Positions 47,179-57,302 of a stretch of DNA of 64,000 nucleotides are shown here, piece after piece (within the stretch, counting starts at the first letter, position 1; the number at the start of each line of letters is the position of its first letter). Origin of the DNA: Anthracocystis setariae (Eukaryota; Basidiomycota; Ustilaginomycetes; Ustilaginales; Ustilaginaceae). Under the pieces are notes generated by a model. The model had not been told where the DNA came from. It ran no database searches and saw only the letters and a list, made by a program, of their open reading frames with translations. The position numbers were made by a program, and so were the translations under genes. The stretch covers positions 558,001 through 622,000 of the forward strand of contig CAKMXJ010000015.1 of the NCBI GenBank assembly GCA_928724745.1, given 5' to 3'.

Positions 47179-48480
47179 GCGGTTCCATTTTCCACGCTTA
47201 GATCTCTTTCCGTGTTCTCGCTCTTTCATCGTCGTCAGATAAGTTTCGTTCGCTTCTCGCATCCAAAGCGACTTGTACACAAGTTTTCATAACATCCTCC
47301 ATGCATTTGCGTTACCATACAAACGCGCATCTCACCCACCCAACCCAACCCAACCCAAAAATACTGGACATCATGGCGTGCATCCACGTTCCTGATATGC
47401 TTGGCAATACTAATCCTTCATTCATGAGATCCGGCAGCAAAGCTGCAGCTGCAGCTGCAGCCGCCCGTGCTTGCTGATCTTACAGCTGCGATGCAAACCT
47501 TTGTCCGTCCTGCGCAAACGACACGGGTGCGAGTTGGACTGCTTGCTCCTGACTGTGCGCCTACAAATAGGCCTGGTCCAGGTCCATAGGATTGGTTCTA
47601 ATATGATGTTGACCATGTCATAATCCAGACGTTGAGTCACGTCCTGCAGAAGATTTGACCATCACGGGGCGAATCTCGAGCTGATCGAGGCAAGAGTAGA
47701 CCGATTCATGATCGATGCCCCGAATCCAAAGTTGCAGCGAGCGAATCAGACCAATGTCCGACACAGTTGGGGCCGCCATACGGAGCGCCAACATCAGCGC
47801 TAACGGTGAGTAGACCGCGATGGGTTAGCGGATTTTCACCATCTTGGACACGGCGCAAGGCGGGGGCGGCATGATTGTCCTTCTCGGCAGCCTTTTGAAC
47901 AAGCGAGGTGTGCGTCTTGTTGCGATTTTTTGACTTGCCAAGCGACATGACCACCGCGCATGCTGAATCCGTATGACAGCAGCGAGAGAATAATAATCTC
48001 GTCGGCGTAACAGATTCAGAAAAGTGATTCGATGCGCTGCCATCGACAATTCCACTCACACAATCTCAAACAAGTCTCAAGGTCAGATTTGCGCGCAGCT
48101 CGGACAAGAGTGTTCCGCGATGCACGACAATACTTTCCTTCCAGTACAGATCTGGTTCCGGCGATTGACTTTAAACGCATTTGGAATGCCGGCAGCTGAG
48201 TTATGCCAACAAGTGGTGTTTTTTGTATAGCCGATGGTTCTACCAAGAAAGAATACTTTACTTTATAAGCAGATACCTTTTTTTTGTTTACACGAAAACG
48301 TCCTTAGACAGCTTTCCCACAACGCTCCGAACGACTTGGTCGATCAGGCTGTCAAGCTATTATAATAGTGTAGTTGGCCCGACAAGGCGAAACATGCTCA
48401 CGATTTCTACTCGCTCCACTGCAAAGCAACTCGACAAACACCAACGCGCATCAAAACCCGACCGTAGCTATTTCACCGAC
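47179..48480. other. Intergenic region, eL43 / amidase
   Basis: About 1.3 kb without a supported gene. A CAACCCAACCCAACCC run is at about 47341-47356 and a CTGCAGCTGCAGCTGCAG tract near 47443-47461. The open frame upstream of the amidase ATG (48181-48480) is not needed for the domain. Confidence 0.45.
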
Positions 48481-50292
48481 ATGCCCAGACTCATCACATC
48501 CAGTCTGCTAATCGTGCTGCTGGCCTCGGCGCTGGTCTACTTGCGAGGCGCACATACCATCAACCCTTCCGACTTGCTCGCATTCACCTCTTCGCAAAAG
48601 CTCCCTCCATACTACTCCGAACGTGACCCTGGCTTGCCAGCGTATCCTGACTTACTCGACGCAACCATCGATGAGCTCCACCTGGGGCTTACACAGAACC
48701 ATTTCACCAGCGTCGACCTTGTCTCAGCCTACCTAGCTAGGATCCAAGAGGTGAACCGTGCCGGGCCAGGTCTGCGAGCTGTGATTGAAACCTCGCCCGT
48801 GGCGTTGCGCGAGGCTGCTCGCTTGGACCAAGAATGGCGAGCAGGCAAGGTCAGAGGTGCGCTGCATGGCATTCCAATTCTGGTCAAGGACAATGTGGCG
48901 ACCGACGCCGAGCTTGGCATGAACACCACTACCGGTAGTTATGCTCTGTTGAACTCGATTGTTCCCGGCGACAGCCCAAGCATCGCCAGCTTGAGGAAGG
49001 CCGGAGCGGTAGTGATCGGCAAGGCAAATATGAGCGTCTGGGCCCAAGCCAGAGGAATGTTGAATCAGACGCAGGGATATAGTCCCAGAGGAGGATTCGG
49101 CACCTCTGCCTACTGGCCCGGCGGAAACCCCTGCTCAAGCAGCAGTGGTAGCGCCGTCGGTGTTGCTGCTGGCTTGGCTGCCGCTTCGGTTGGCAGTCAG
49201 ACAAGTGGCAGCATCATTTGCCCCGCAAGCTACAACAACATCGTCGGTATCAAGCCCACAGTAGGGCTCATTAGTCGCAGCGGCATGATCCCGATCAGTG
49301 CCACTCAGGATTCGGCTGGGCCGTTTGCAAAGACGGTCAAGGATGTCGCTCTCATGCTCACCGCTATGGCGCACAGAGGCAGCGACCAAGGCGACAAGGC
49401 AACTTGGACGCAACCACGCCAAGTTACGAAGGGCATCGATTACGCGGCGGCGAAACACTTTCACCAGAAATCGGACAAGCCGTTGAAGGGCAAGCGTTTG
49501 GGCTACACAGGACAAGGGTTCTTTGCCAATCAAACGTTGCAAGGTTGGGACGATTCCGTGAGCCAAGCCTACTTGCACTCGATCAAAGTGCTCAGCGATT
49601 TGGGAGCCGAAATGGTCGAGGTCACGCTGGACTGCATCGGAAGCGAGACGGAACCGTCAAAGACGGCATGCTTCAACGCTTCGGATGTTTCTCAAAACGC
49701 ACTATGGCAGACTGAGATGCGTACCGGAATGCAAGCCTACATTGCCGGCTTGAAGCAAGTCCCTTCGGCGGTGTACGACCTTGGAGGTATCATCTACTTT
49801 GGCCTCTCTCATCCACACTTGGAGCTTGCCGACAACCAGACGGATCAAGGCTACCTGATCCAGGCATTGCACACCCGACCCAATGCGACAGTCGATGAAT
49901 ACCGAGAGCACGGATTCAGAATAGCAAGGCAGATGGGTATCGATGGTGCGCTACACAAGTACAGAGTCGAGGCCATCGTATCGCCCGCAGGTGAGGCGTT
50001 CCCGTTGTACGCCATCGCAGACAGAGCCCAGTATCCTGTGATCGGAGTTCCGATGGGCTTCTACGCAAACGATACCCAAGTGGGCGACAAATTCCCCTAC
50101 TTCCCCTTCCCCAACGCTCCCACAGGGATCTGCTTCACCAGCAGCAAATGGACCGAGCCACTGCTGCTCGAGATCGCACATGCTTACGAACAGGCAACCC
50201 AGGTCAGGCAGAAAAGGAAGCCGTTCGATGGTGCCAGAGCCAAGAGCCAGATCAGATCCATTGTCAAGCTCGACGCGCCGGAAGCACGGTAG
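48481..50292 (+). CDS. Amidase-signature family hydrolase with N-terminal signal/anchor
   Basis: The 603-residue protein belongs to the amidase-signature family with a Ser-cisSer-Lys triad. The catalytic Lys lies in GIPILVKDNVAT. The glycine/serine-rich signature follows (NPCSSSSGSAVGVAAG, then VGSQTSGSIICPASYNNIVGIKPT) and contains the cis-Ser and the nucleophilic Ser. These enzymes hydrolyse amide bonds of small molecules; the substrate cannot be told. The start at 48481 (MPRLITSSLLIVLLASALVYL) gives a signal peptide or membrane anchor, suggesting secretion or ER/vacuole location. The frame is open further upstream (ATG at 48394), giving a polar leader before the hydrophobic segment. Several NxT/S sequons support passage through the ER. 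Convergent with the G-alpha gene. Confidence 0.88.
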   Translation: MPRLITSSLLIVLLASALVYLRGAHTINPSDLLAFTSSQKLPPYYSERDPGLPAYPDLLDATIDELHLGLTQNHFTSVDLVSAYLARIQEVNRAGPGLRAVIETSPVALREAARLDQEWRAGKVRGALHGIPILVKDNVATDAELGMNTTTGSYALLNSIVPGDSPSIASLRKAGAVVIGKANMSVWAQARGMLNQTQGYSPRGGFGTSAYWPGGNPCSSSSGSAVGVAAGLAAASVGSQTSGSIICPASYNNIVGIKPTVGLISRSGMIPISATQDSAGPFAKTVKDVALMLTAMAHRGSDQGDKATWTQPRQVTKGIDYAAAKHFHQKSDKPLKGKRLGYTGQGFFANQTLQGWDDSVSQAYLHSIKVLSDLGAEMVEVTLDCIGSETEPSKTACFNASDVSQNALWQTEMRTGMQAYIAGLKQVPSAVYDLGGIIYFGLSHPHLELADNQTDQGYLIQALHTRPNATVDEYREHGFRIARQMGIDGALHKYRVEAIVSPAGEAFPLYAIADRAQYPVIGVPMGFYANDTQVGDKFPYFPFPNAPTGICFTSSKWTEPLLLEIAHAYEQATQVRQKRKPFDGARAKSQIRSIVKLDAPEAR

Positions 50293-50512
50293 AAGTCACC
50301 AAGATGCACTGATTATGATGGCGATGGATAGAAATACAATCTGCAAACCAGACGTTTCGACTCGGGTGGAAGCAGAGAGGAGTGACAACGATTCCGTAAC
50401 GGATAGGGGTATGATGCAAGCCGAGCCAGGAACAAGATGTGCCGATATGTTGGAAGAGAGGAAGAGGAGGGAAATGCAAAAGTTGGTTTTGGCTGGCAGA
50501 GCTGCCGAGTGA

Positions 50513-51583
50513 TTACAGAACGATATCGCGCAAGTTGTTGGTGAGGATGATGTCCGTGACGCTGGCCATGACGATTTTGAGCAGTGAGACATCGGTTGCG
50601 TTGGTGAAGCTGGGATAGATCTCCTTGGTGGGCGATCTGTTCAACCTGCAGAAGCGGGCCTTGAAGTAGGTCCTGGCGGCGTTGAAATCCTGATCGTCGC
50701 CGTCGTAGTCAGGAAAGTACTGCTTGATGCTTGAATAGGCGATCTTCTGCCGAAAGACATCGACTTTGTTGAGAAAGAGGATCATGGAGGTGCGAGTGAA
50801 CCACTTTGAGTTGCAGATGGAGTCGAAGAGCATGAGCGCCTCTTGCATCTGGTTGGAGTCCTTGTCTTCGACGAGGCAAGAGTCGTATCCGGAAAGAGCG
50901 ACGCAAAAGAGGACAGCGGTGACGTTTTCAAAGCAATGGATCCATTTTCTGCGTTCGGAACGTTGGCCGCCTACGTCAAAGATGCGATAGACGCGGTCTT
51001 GGAGCGGGAAAGTGGTTTCGATGATGCCGGTGGTTTTATTGCGACAGCGTAAGATGTCGGATTCGGTAGGAGAGTAGTCGGTGCTGAAGAGGCGGTCAAG
51101 GTCGGCGTAGTAGTAAGACATGTTGTCTGGCACCGCCGCTTGGTTGCCTCTCCGATAGACGAATTGGACGCCTGGGTCGCTCCAGAGATCCTTGAGAGCA
51201 ACGAGGTAGTCGGCTGGAAATGGCTCGTCTTCCGAGATGTCAGGGTACGAGACAAAGAGCGCGAGATGATCGACGTTGTCGTGGTTCTGGAAATCCACGG
51301 CCCAATCCTCCATGACATCAAGGATGATCTTCATGCCTTGGACGAGGTTGAGAAAGACCAGTCGTCGGAAATTCTCGCGCTCCTCTGCGGTGAAGGGAAT
51401 GTGGTGAATGATGCGCATCGACTTGAGGATGGTGGATTTTCCACTCTCCCCGGCACCCAAGAGAAGCAGCTTGACTTCTCTGGCAAGGTCCTTTTCATCT
51501 TCTTTGATTTGACGATCGAGTGCTTTTGACCGGCTGTATTCTGGCGGATGTTGCGTCTGCTCGGCAGACATGCATGCACCCAT
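50513..51583 (-). CDS. gpa2: Heterotrimeric G-protein alpha subunit, Gpa2-like
   Basis: The 356-residue protein is a G-alpha subunit that couples a seven-helix receptor to downstream signalling at the plasma membrane. All guanine-nucleotide motifs are present: P-loop GAGESGKST (43-51), the switch I segment RCRNKTTGIIETTF, switch II FDVGGQRSERRKW, and NKVD and TNATD in the base-binding loops. The start MGACMS provides Gly2 for myristoylation and Cys4 for palmitoylation; an ATG 12 codons upstream would hide this, so 51583 is chosen. Ustilago maydis has four G-alpha genes. The length, MGACMS start and the C-terminus NNLRDIVL fit Gpa2 rather than the cAMP-linked Gpa3, but this assignment rests on memory and elimination. 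The gene lacks visible introns. Confidence 0.88.
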   Translation of the reverse strand: MGACMSAEQTQHPPEYSRSKALDRQIKEDEKDLAREVKLLLLGAGESGKSTILKSMRIIHHIPFTAEERENFRRLVFLNLVQGMKIILDVMEDWAVDFQNHDNVDHLALFVSYPDISEDEPFPADYLVALKDLWSDPGVQFVYRRGNQAAVPDNMSYYYADLDRLFSTDYSPTESDILRCRNKTTGIIETTFPLQDRVYRIFDVGGQRSERRKWIHCFENVTAVLFCVALSGYDSCLVEDKDSNQMQEALMLFDSICNSKWFTRTSMILFLNKVDVFRQKIAYSSIKQYFPDYDGDDQDFNAARTYFKARFCRLNRSPTKEIYPSFTNATDVSLLKIVMASVTDIILTNNLRDIVL

Positions 51584-52241
51584 GTTAGTACAGCAGCGTT
51601 TGGTCGGATGCTCCGACAAGCGTGTGCCCTATGTATGCTCGAATCGGGACGTCCGGGTCAGTTGATGCGGTATGCCGTTCAGTCGGTCGAAATCCGAGGC
51701 TGATGCGGCGTCTTATCCTCTGCGATTGAGAGTTTGCGCCACCAACACTCAGAGGCCCAATTCTTAGCGAGGCGGACGGTGGATGGGCCCGTGACGGCGC
51801 GAGAGGTGACAAGGAGCAGTACAGAGTGAAGCGGTGGATGATCGAGGGGAAGAGGCAAGTCGTCAACGAGGAGAGACCTTGTTCTATAACATGCTGAACT
51901 GCCTGCACTGCACATGTTCGGTGCCGTAGCGTACTGCACTGTGCAATCCGCCACTGTATCGCTCCGACAGTTGGACCCGTAAACAGTACCGTACACTTTT
52001 TAGAGTATGGCCATAGCCAAGTAAGAGTGATTTCATGCGGCCCGGTTTTGACAGGCGCTACACAAATGCACGAAAGCGCCGGATTCGAACAATGAGGGGC
52101 TTTTTTTTTCCCTTTCCTTTCCTTCTTTAAAATTAAAATTAAAATTAAAAGAACAGTACGTGGTCATGATGTCTCTACGTCTTGTTCTTCGTCCCATTTG
52201 GCTCTCCCCAGCCTGCGCCAACCCAGCCAACCTGAATTGAA

Positions 52242-52268
52242 GGAGGCAGCGGAGGCAGCGGAGGCAGG
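52242..52268. repeat. GGAGGCAGC repeated three times
   Basis: Three 9-bp units in tandem, the last one ending GGG instead of GCA. No open frame of note runs through it. Confidence 0.75.
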
Positions 52269-52460
52269 GAAGACCGCCCGAAGAAGACTCTGGCTGGGCC
52301 CCAACGAGAAATTGCCAAGACGACACAGTTGCTGTGGCAGAAACTCATCGGGGTCGCAGAGTGGAGTTGTGGCTTGCGGTTTGTGGCTTGTTCACGCGCA
52401 GCTCAACGAGGCCGTTCCCAAAAGCAGACCTCAACAAGCTCCTCCCTTCTGACCAGAAAC

Positions 52461-52461
52461 G

Positions 52462-52492
<31 letters not shown>

Positions 52493-52538
52493 CAAGACAA
52501 GACAAGACAAGACAAGACAAGACAAGACAAGACAAGAC
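52461..52538. repeat. A30 run followed by (GACAA)9 microsatellite
   Basis: Thirty A residues (52461-52490) join directly to nine perfect GACAA units plus GAC (52491-52538). Such adjoining homopolymer and pentamer tracts usually arise by slippage. Confidence 0.95.
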
Positions 52539-53052
52539 TTGACTTTACGTGGATATGACAAGCGGCTCGCCTTGGCGTATCTTTGCCTGAGCGAGCGTAC
52601 GAAGTACAATCGCCCGTAATCTCTACACCTATCAAGCTCTAGTCCGATGCGACCGGGTCGGCAGGTCTCGGTGTGTGCGAGACGTTTAAACTACAGTAAA
52701 TTCAAATCCGCATGATCCACTGTACCCTTGACGTCTGATACAGTACCGCTACAGCTGCCAACGAGTGTTACTGCCTCCCTGCCGCACCTATCTCGAGATT
52801 GTACGATCACAAAAATTGCCATCGCCTTCTGGGCTCGGTTTTCGCTTGGCGGTTGAGAGTTGGGAACAAGCGCTCACATTGTAGAAGCAGAGCCAGCGGG
52901 TCATAAAGGCGGCCTGGGATGATGAGCATCGCGCGCTGAGGTCAACGGTGAACATCCGAAGTCAGTCGGCAAACGCATCGTCCCAAATCACTCGGCTACA
53001 CCCTTCCATGCTCGTCCTTGTGTGTCAGGATCCCACGCTGTTTACTTTACCA

Positions 53053-53061
53053 ACAAAGGGA
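53053..53061 (+). promoter_or_regulatory. Possible pheromone response element (ACAAAGGGA)
   Basis: This 9-mer equals the Prf1 binding site known from pheromone-induced genes of Ustilago maydis. It is single and lies 1.5 kb from the G-alpha start and 0.84 kb from uL29m. About 0.5 such matches are expected by chance in 64 kb on both strands. Confidence 0.25.
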
Positions 53062-53900
53062 CCTCAGTTTCTTTTGTTCTTTTCGCAACGAGGTTGGCCG
53101 ACCAAGCTTCGCGGATGGTGCCGATCAGTCGCAGGTTGCTGGCGTTGCAAACTCGAATCAACCTCGCTTCATTCCAAGTGTTGGGCATGGTCGATTGACG
53201 CAGTGGTGGTCACCTGGTGGCCCAGTTAGAATCCTACTAGCCAAGCTGTGTTGACAGATTTGCGTGGCAACCTTGCGCGACAATTGTCTTTGTCAGGCTT
53301 TCACGATCACCTCGAGCCTAGCTGCCCATACCGCCAAAATTCGGGCACTAGGCTCGATACAAACCCGTACCAGTGCAGATCGCGTTGTGAGCACAGACAC
53401 AGATCAAGTTCTGAAAGGCGTCGGGCAAGGCTAGTCTCTCGATTTCACTTTATCCGACTTAGCAAGCCTGTTTCTACGATGCAAGTGGCTAAAGTCAGCC
53501 GCTTCGCCCTCGATAAGATCACGTTGCAGGGCATTGTGTAACTGGGCAACAATAATAGGAGTGGCAATTCGGGCCGGCATGCCTTGCGTCGTGGTCAAGA
53601 TGATGGCCAACCGACTCAATCTTCTTGGTACAGTCGAATTTGTGCTGTAGGGACGCGGTGAGCTTGATCGATCTGATGTGGCCTAAGTCGAAAAGAGCTC
53701 ACATAAGCTTGACGATCTTACATGGTAAAGAGTGCAAAATTTGATTCGGTCCCGATTGGCTCAAAATTTGGAAGCTCGACGCTGCTTTCTTCTTGAGCCC
53801 AATCCAGACTTTCGATACTCGCATCCTCATCCCGTGATCGTCTCTCAACTTGCACTCCTCCATCTAGCTGCTGTGTAGAATTGTGGATGGATCCATAATC

Positions 53901-54736
53901 ATGGCGACCACAAACGCTATCACCCGCCTCTCGCACGCCTTGCCCACGCCTTTCGCCCGCACCTTCTCTTCTACTTCGTACGCTGCTCAGGCGCCTGTCC
54001 CTAAACGCACCAAACCCGCCTCGCAGTCGCAACCGTTCCTGCCGCCAACACCAAAAACTCAGCTTGAACAGATCAGGCAATACCCAGCACATCCTCTGCT
54101 TCAGTTCTTTCGCAAACATCGCTACGAAGTTACCGACAAGGCGCTAGGTGGTCCCGCTGTCGTTGAGGAGAAGAGCAAGGATGGTGTTTCGACTAGCAAG
54201 TACTATGTCCATCTGCCGGAATCCGTGCAGGTTTTCGACCTGGGTAAAGATGCGAGCAGTAGGGCGTGGCTTGCTGCCGAGTTGAGGCTCAAGAGCTCCA
54301 AAGATTTGCATACCTTGTGGTATGTGCTCTTGATGGAGCGCAACAGGTTGGCGACGGCGTGGGAGGAATTGAAGCGTGTAGGTGCTCGTCAAGCGGCCGG
54401 CATTTGGTCGGAGAATCTTAGTCACAAGAATCATCGAGTAAGTAGACACGCTTGACCCGAGCATGTATCCCGCCTCTTTTTGGCGGAAACTGGTTACTGA
54501 TTGAACCCGCTCATGCTCTCTTCTTTGCCCCATAGGTTCGCAAGTCCATGGCTCGCATCAAGTTTGTTCTCAACGAGCGTCGTCTTGCTTTGATCGAGGC
54601 TCAGCAGCAGGTGCGAGCGCCTGAGCCCGCGCTTGCACATCGTCAGCCCGGCAGCTTGTTCGAGGAATCGTCCACCGAGCAATCCACCACCGAGCAAACG
54701 GCACAGTCGTCGGCAGCCGATCTTGCTTCGTCTTGA
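53901..54736 (+). CDS. Mitochondrial ribosomal protein uL29m (MRPL47/Mrpl4)
   Basis: The 245-residue protein is the mitochondrial large-subunit protein uL29m. Exons are 53901-54437 and 54536-54736, with a 98-bp intron (GTAAGT to CCATAG) in phase 0. The N-terminus is a basic, Ser/Ala-rich mitochondrial presequence ([24 protein letters not shown]). The conserved core is [35 protein letters not shown], then [16 protein letters not shown] after the splice site, both typical of MRPL47. The ATG at 53901 is preferred over 53883 because it begins the presequence cleanly. The last 40 residues are Ser/Gln/Glu-rich. The intron interrupts the conserved core, as often in basidiomycetes. Convergent with eS24. 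Confidence 0.9.
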
Positions 54737-55347
54737 GCTGTCTTTCCGTGAACGCGCATGTTCATTTGCGTACCCGTACCTATCACCATCTCTGTAATTC
54801 TATCATTGGCTTCAACCTTGCCAAGCAGCTCCATCATCGGTCAAGCGGGTCAGCCGACTACATGTGATGAGTCGCTCTTTCTTCAAATGTTCAGATTCCA
54901 GGTGTCAACCCATGTTACTTCCGAGGTTAAGCACAAGCTCATTGTAGGCAAGCAAATGATCAAACGGGAACAACATGCATATCTGGAAAATGACGCCGCC
55001 TTCTTTCGATATTTCGGGGTGTCTTTTGGGAGTGTGTAGCTAACATTTACTTGGTTGATGCAGCTTATGGAATAGCGGAAGGAAACAAACGTGTTGATGG
55101 TACAATTGCAGTAATGTTGAAGAGGAGAAGATGCCGATGCAGTTGGTGTGTGTTTTGAGCTGGAGCTAGACCGTAAATCACACGAGGATCTGCGCTGTGA
55201 TAATGTCGACTTCGAAAGAAGACGCGAAAGCTCGTCGACATTGCCAGGTTCGAGCGTGACCACGGTACGAGTCCATGATGAAAAGAAACTGCTGCACGGC
55301 CAAGGCGAGCTGGGAAAGTGCTGGTCGAAAGGAACAAGAGAGAGAGT
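54737..55347. other. 3' region between convergent uL29m and eS24
   Basis: About 610 bp of shared 3' flank. No gene or repeat stands out. Confidence 0.4.
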
Positions 55348-56617
55348 TTACTTCTTCTTGGCAGCCTCGCTGGCCTTGGTCTTCTTGGTACCACGGACCT
55401 TCTTGGCACGGTTCTTGCGCTCCTTGCGCAGCTTGCGCGAAGCCTTCTCGGTCTTCTGGGCGAGGCCGATGCGCACGAGACGGTGCTTGGGCTCGAACTT
55501 CATCGAGTCACGCGAGTCGTAGATGAGAGCGAAACCAGTGGAGCGTCCACCACCGAAGGCAGTTCGCATGCCGAAAACGACGCACTGCTCCTTGGGGGTC
55601 TTGTACATCTCGGAGAGCTTCTCGGAGAGCTCAGCCTTGGAGACGTTAGGGCGGGCAGGGTGGATGACATCCAGAACCATCTGCTTCCTCTGAAGCAGAC
55701 GGTTGGTGATAAACTTGCGCGTGCGCAGGGTGACGGGCGAAGTGGAGTCCTACAGAAAGAAAGCGAAGCATTGGGGGAACCGAAAGAGAACAAGATTGTC
55801 AGTTCACATGGTTGAATGTCAGGAGGGGGGCAGGGATGGGTCCGTTGACTGCATTATAGACAATTCTAACCCTGCTGCTGCAACCGAAAAGTGGCGATTT
55901 GGCAATATGCGGTCGAGTTAAACCGAAGAGCAACGGATGCTTGGTAGACGATAAAAATTGGGTGATGAGAATGCGTTCGTGGCCGTGTTGAATGTCAAAC
56001 ACCTTCTGCTGGTCCAGCACAGACGCCTGCTCGCGCCGACAAGACAGCTCAAGCACTGAACCTGGTTGCTTTGATCTGTTTCCACTGTGTCGAGATCCCT
56101 GCATTATGCTGCTGCGCCAATGCAGCCAAGCTTCTCCAGTGTAGCCATGATGCGTTTACGTTTGCCCAACATCTTCGAATTGCTGACTTGGTCTCAATCC
56201 AAATGCTGGAGTGCATGCACGACATCGCGTAGAGACACGATGCCCGCAGACACCACGTCGAAGCTGATGCTCGAGCAAATCGTCTCCATCATTGGTTGAG
56301 GATGGCATGCATGACCTGTGGCACCCAGCTTATCACCACGCCGAATCAGACGCAATGCCGCCATGTTTGTACTGCTCTATCGCTGTCGAACCTGTCGTTG
56401 GATGATGGTGATCGCTAATCTGAGGTTTCCATGGTTGTCGAGATGTGGCTGTCTGAGATATCCAATATGAGGACTTGCACTTCTGGTCGCAGACATGTCG
56501 ACGTATTCCGGTTTGTCGGTGAGGCGATGTGATAGCAGCAGCAGCAGCAGCAGCAGAGTTGTATTGTCGATGATGCGGTCGGGTCGGCTGTATGTGTAGT
56601 AAGGGCGTACTCACCAT
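55348..56617 (-). CDS. RPS24: 40S ribosomal protein eS24
   Basis: The 134-residue protein is small-subunit protein eS24. Two coding exons are predicted: 56615-56617 (the ATG alone) and 55348-55749, separated by an 865-bp intron (GTGAGT to CTGTAG). The joined frame gives the family N-terminus [23 protein letters not shown], then [33 protein letters not shown] and the basic tail with [15 protein letters not shown]. The codon after the splice is Asp, as in eS24 of other eukaryotes. The intron contains a (CAG)7 tract at 56534-56556. The ATG-plus-intron layout matches that of eL43 in the same window. Convergent with uL29m and divergent from USB1. Confidence 0.94.
56534..56556. repeat. (AGC)7 trinucleotide repeat in the eS24 intron
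   Basis: Seven AGC units plus AG on the plus strand, inside the 865-bp first intron of eS24 and close to its donor site. Confidence 0.85.
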
Positions 56618-56826
56618 CTTGACGAATTCTTGGTGGTAACGAAGAAGAGTAAAGGATAGTGTCAAGCCCAAAGCTACCGGCAGCACACACTCACGTCCAA
56701 TTGACTTGACCTGCTCACGGCTGCCCAATCATGGCTTCGTCGAGACTCTCACAGTGAGAGACTTTCGTCGCCTCTGGCAGTCACACTTGCTTCCTCGAGC
56801 CTTCTTCCAACATGCTTGCTGGACGC

Positions 56827-56858
<32 letters not shown>

Positions 56859-57302
56859 TTCTCACATTCTCTCCCAGCCGCTCTCTACCCTCATCAACAT
56901 CTGAAGCTGCACATTCTCAGTCCTGTCCGTGAGCAGTCCGTCGTGAATACACAGGAATAAATTGGCTTGTATTGGATTACAAACTTGAAATACGAGCTGA
57001 GCTTATCGTTTAAAATCTTGGTTTTTACGCGCCCAAATTCTGGAAAGCGTGGGAATTTTTTCATTGTACCACTACACGCTCTGAGCTGGATACAAGACTT
57101 GGTTTTTTTCCGACTGGAAGAATCGATCGGGCTTGAAACAGAAGTACAACTCGATCTTGATCAAGGCACCGCCTCCACGTGTTCGGAACACGGGGAGGAG
57201 CATCCGATGCACAATCAGACAGGCAAACCAAATGCAACGTCACTTGAACCCTGCTCCGCCCCAGCACCGAACCGATGTTGGCACAGACTTGCTTCTGAAA
57301 GA
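56618..57302. other. Divergent intergenic region, eS24 / USB1
   Basis: These 685 bp contain both promoters. A (CT)11 tract at 56827-56848 continues as CT-rich sequence to about 56875. The USB1 frame is open upstream of its ATG but shows no family similarity. Confidence 0.45.
56827..56848. repeat. (CT)11 dinucleotide repeat
   Basis: Perfect CT tract in the shared promoter region of eS24 and USB1. Pyrimidine tracts are frequent in fungal promoters. Confidence 0.9.

Larger units (their letters stand above)
51584..53900. other. 2.3-kb gene-poor region with simple repeats and a PRE-like site
   Basis: No coding sequence could be supported on either strand. The region holds an AATTAAA repeat (about 52128-52150), three GGAGGCAGC units (52242-52268), an A30 run directly followed by nine GACAA units (52461-52538) and one exact ACAAAGGGA site (53053-53061). 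It contains the upstream regions of the G-alpha gene and of mitochondrial uL29. Confidence 0.5.

Noticed and set aside
52948..53541. Overlapping 90-100 codon frames before uL29m
   Set aside because: No domain, no splice continuity and no start context; they overlap in different frames, as in random sequence.
55750..56614. Possible snoRNA in the eS24 intron
   Set aside because: No RTGATGA box with a CTGA box 60-100 nt away on the sense strand.
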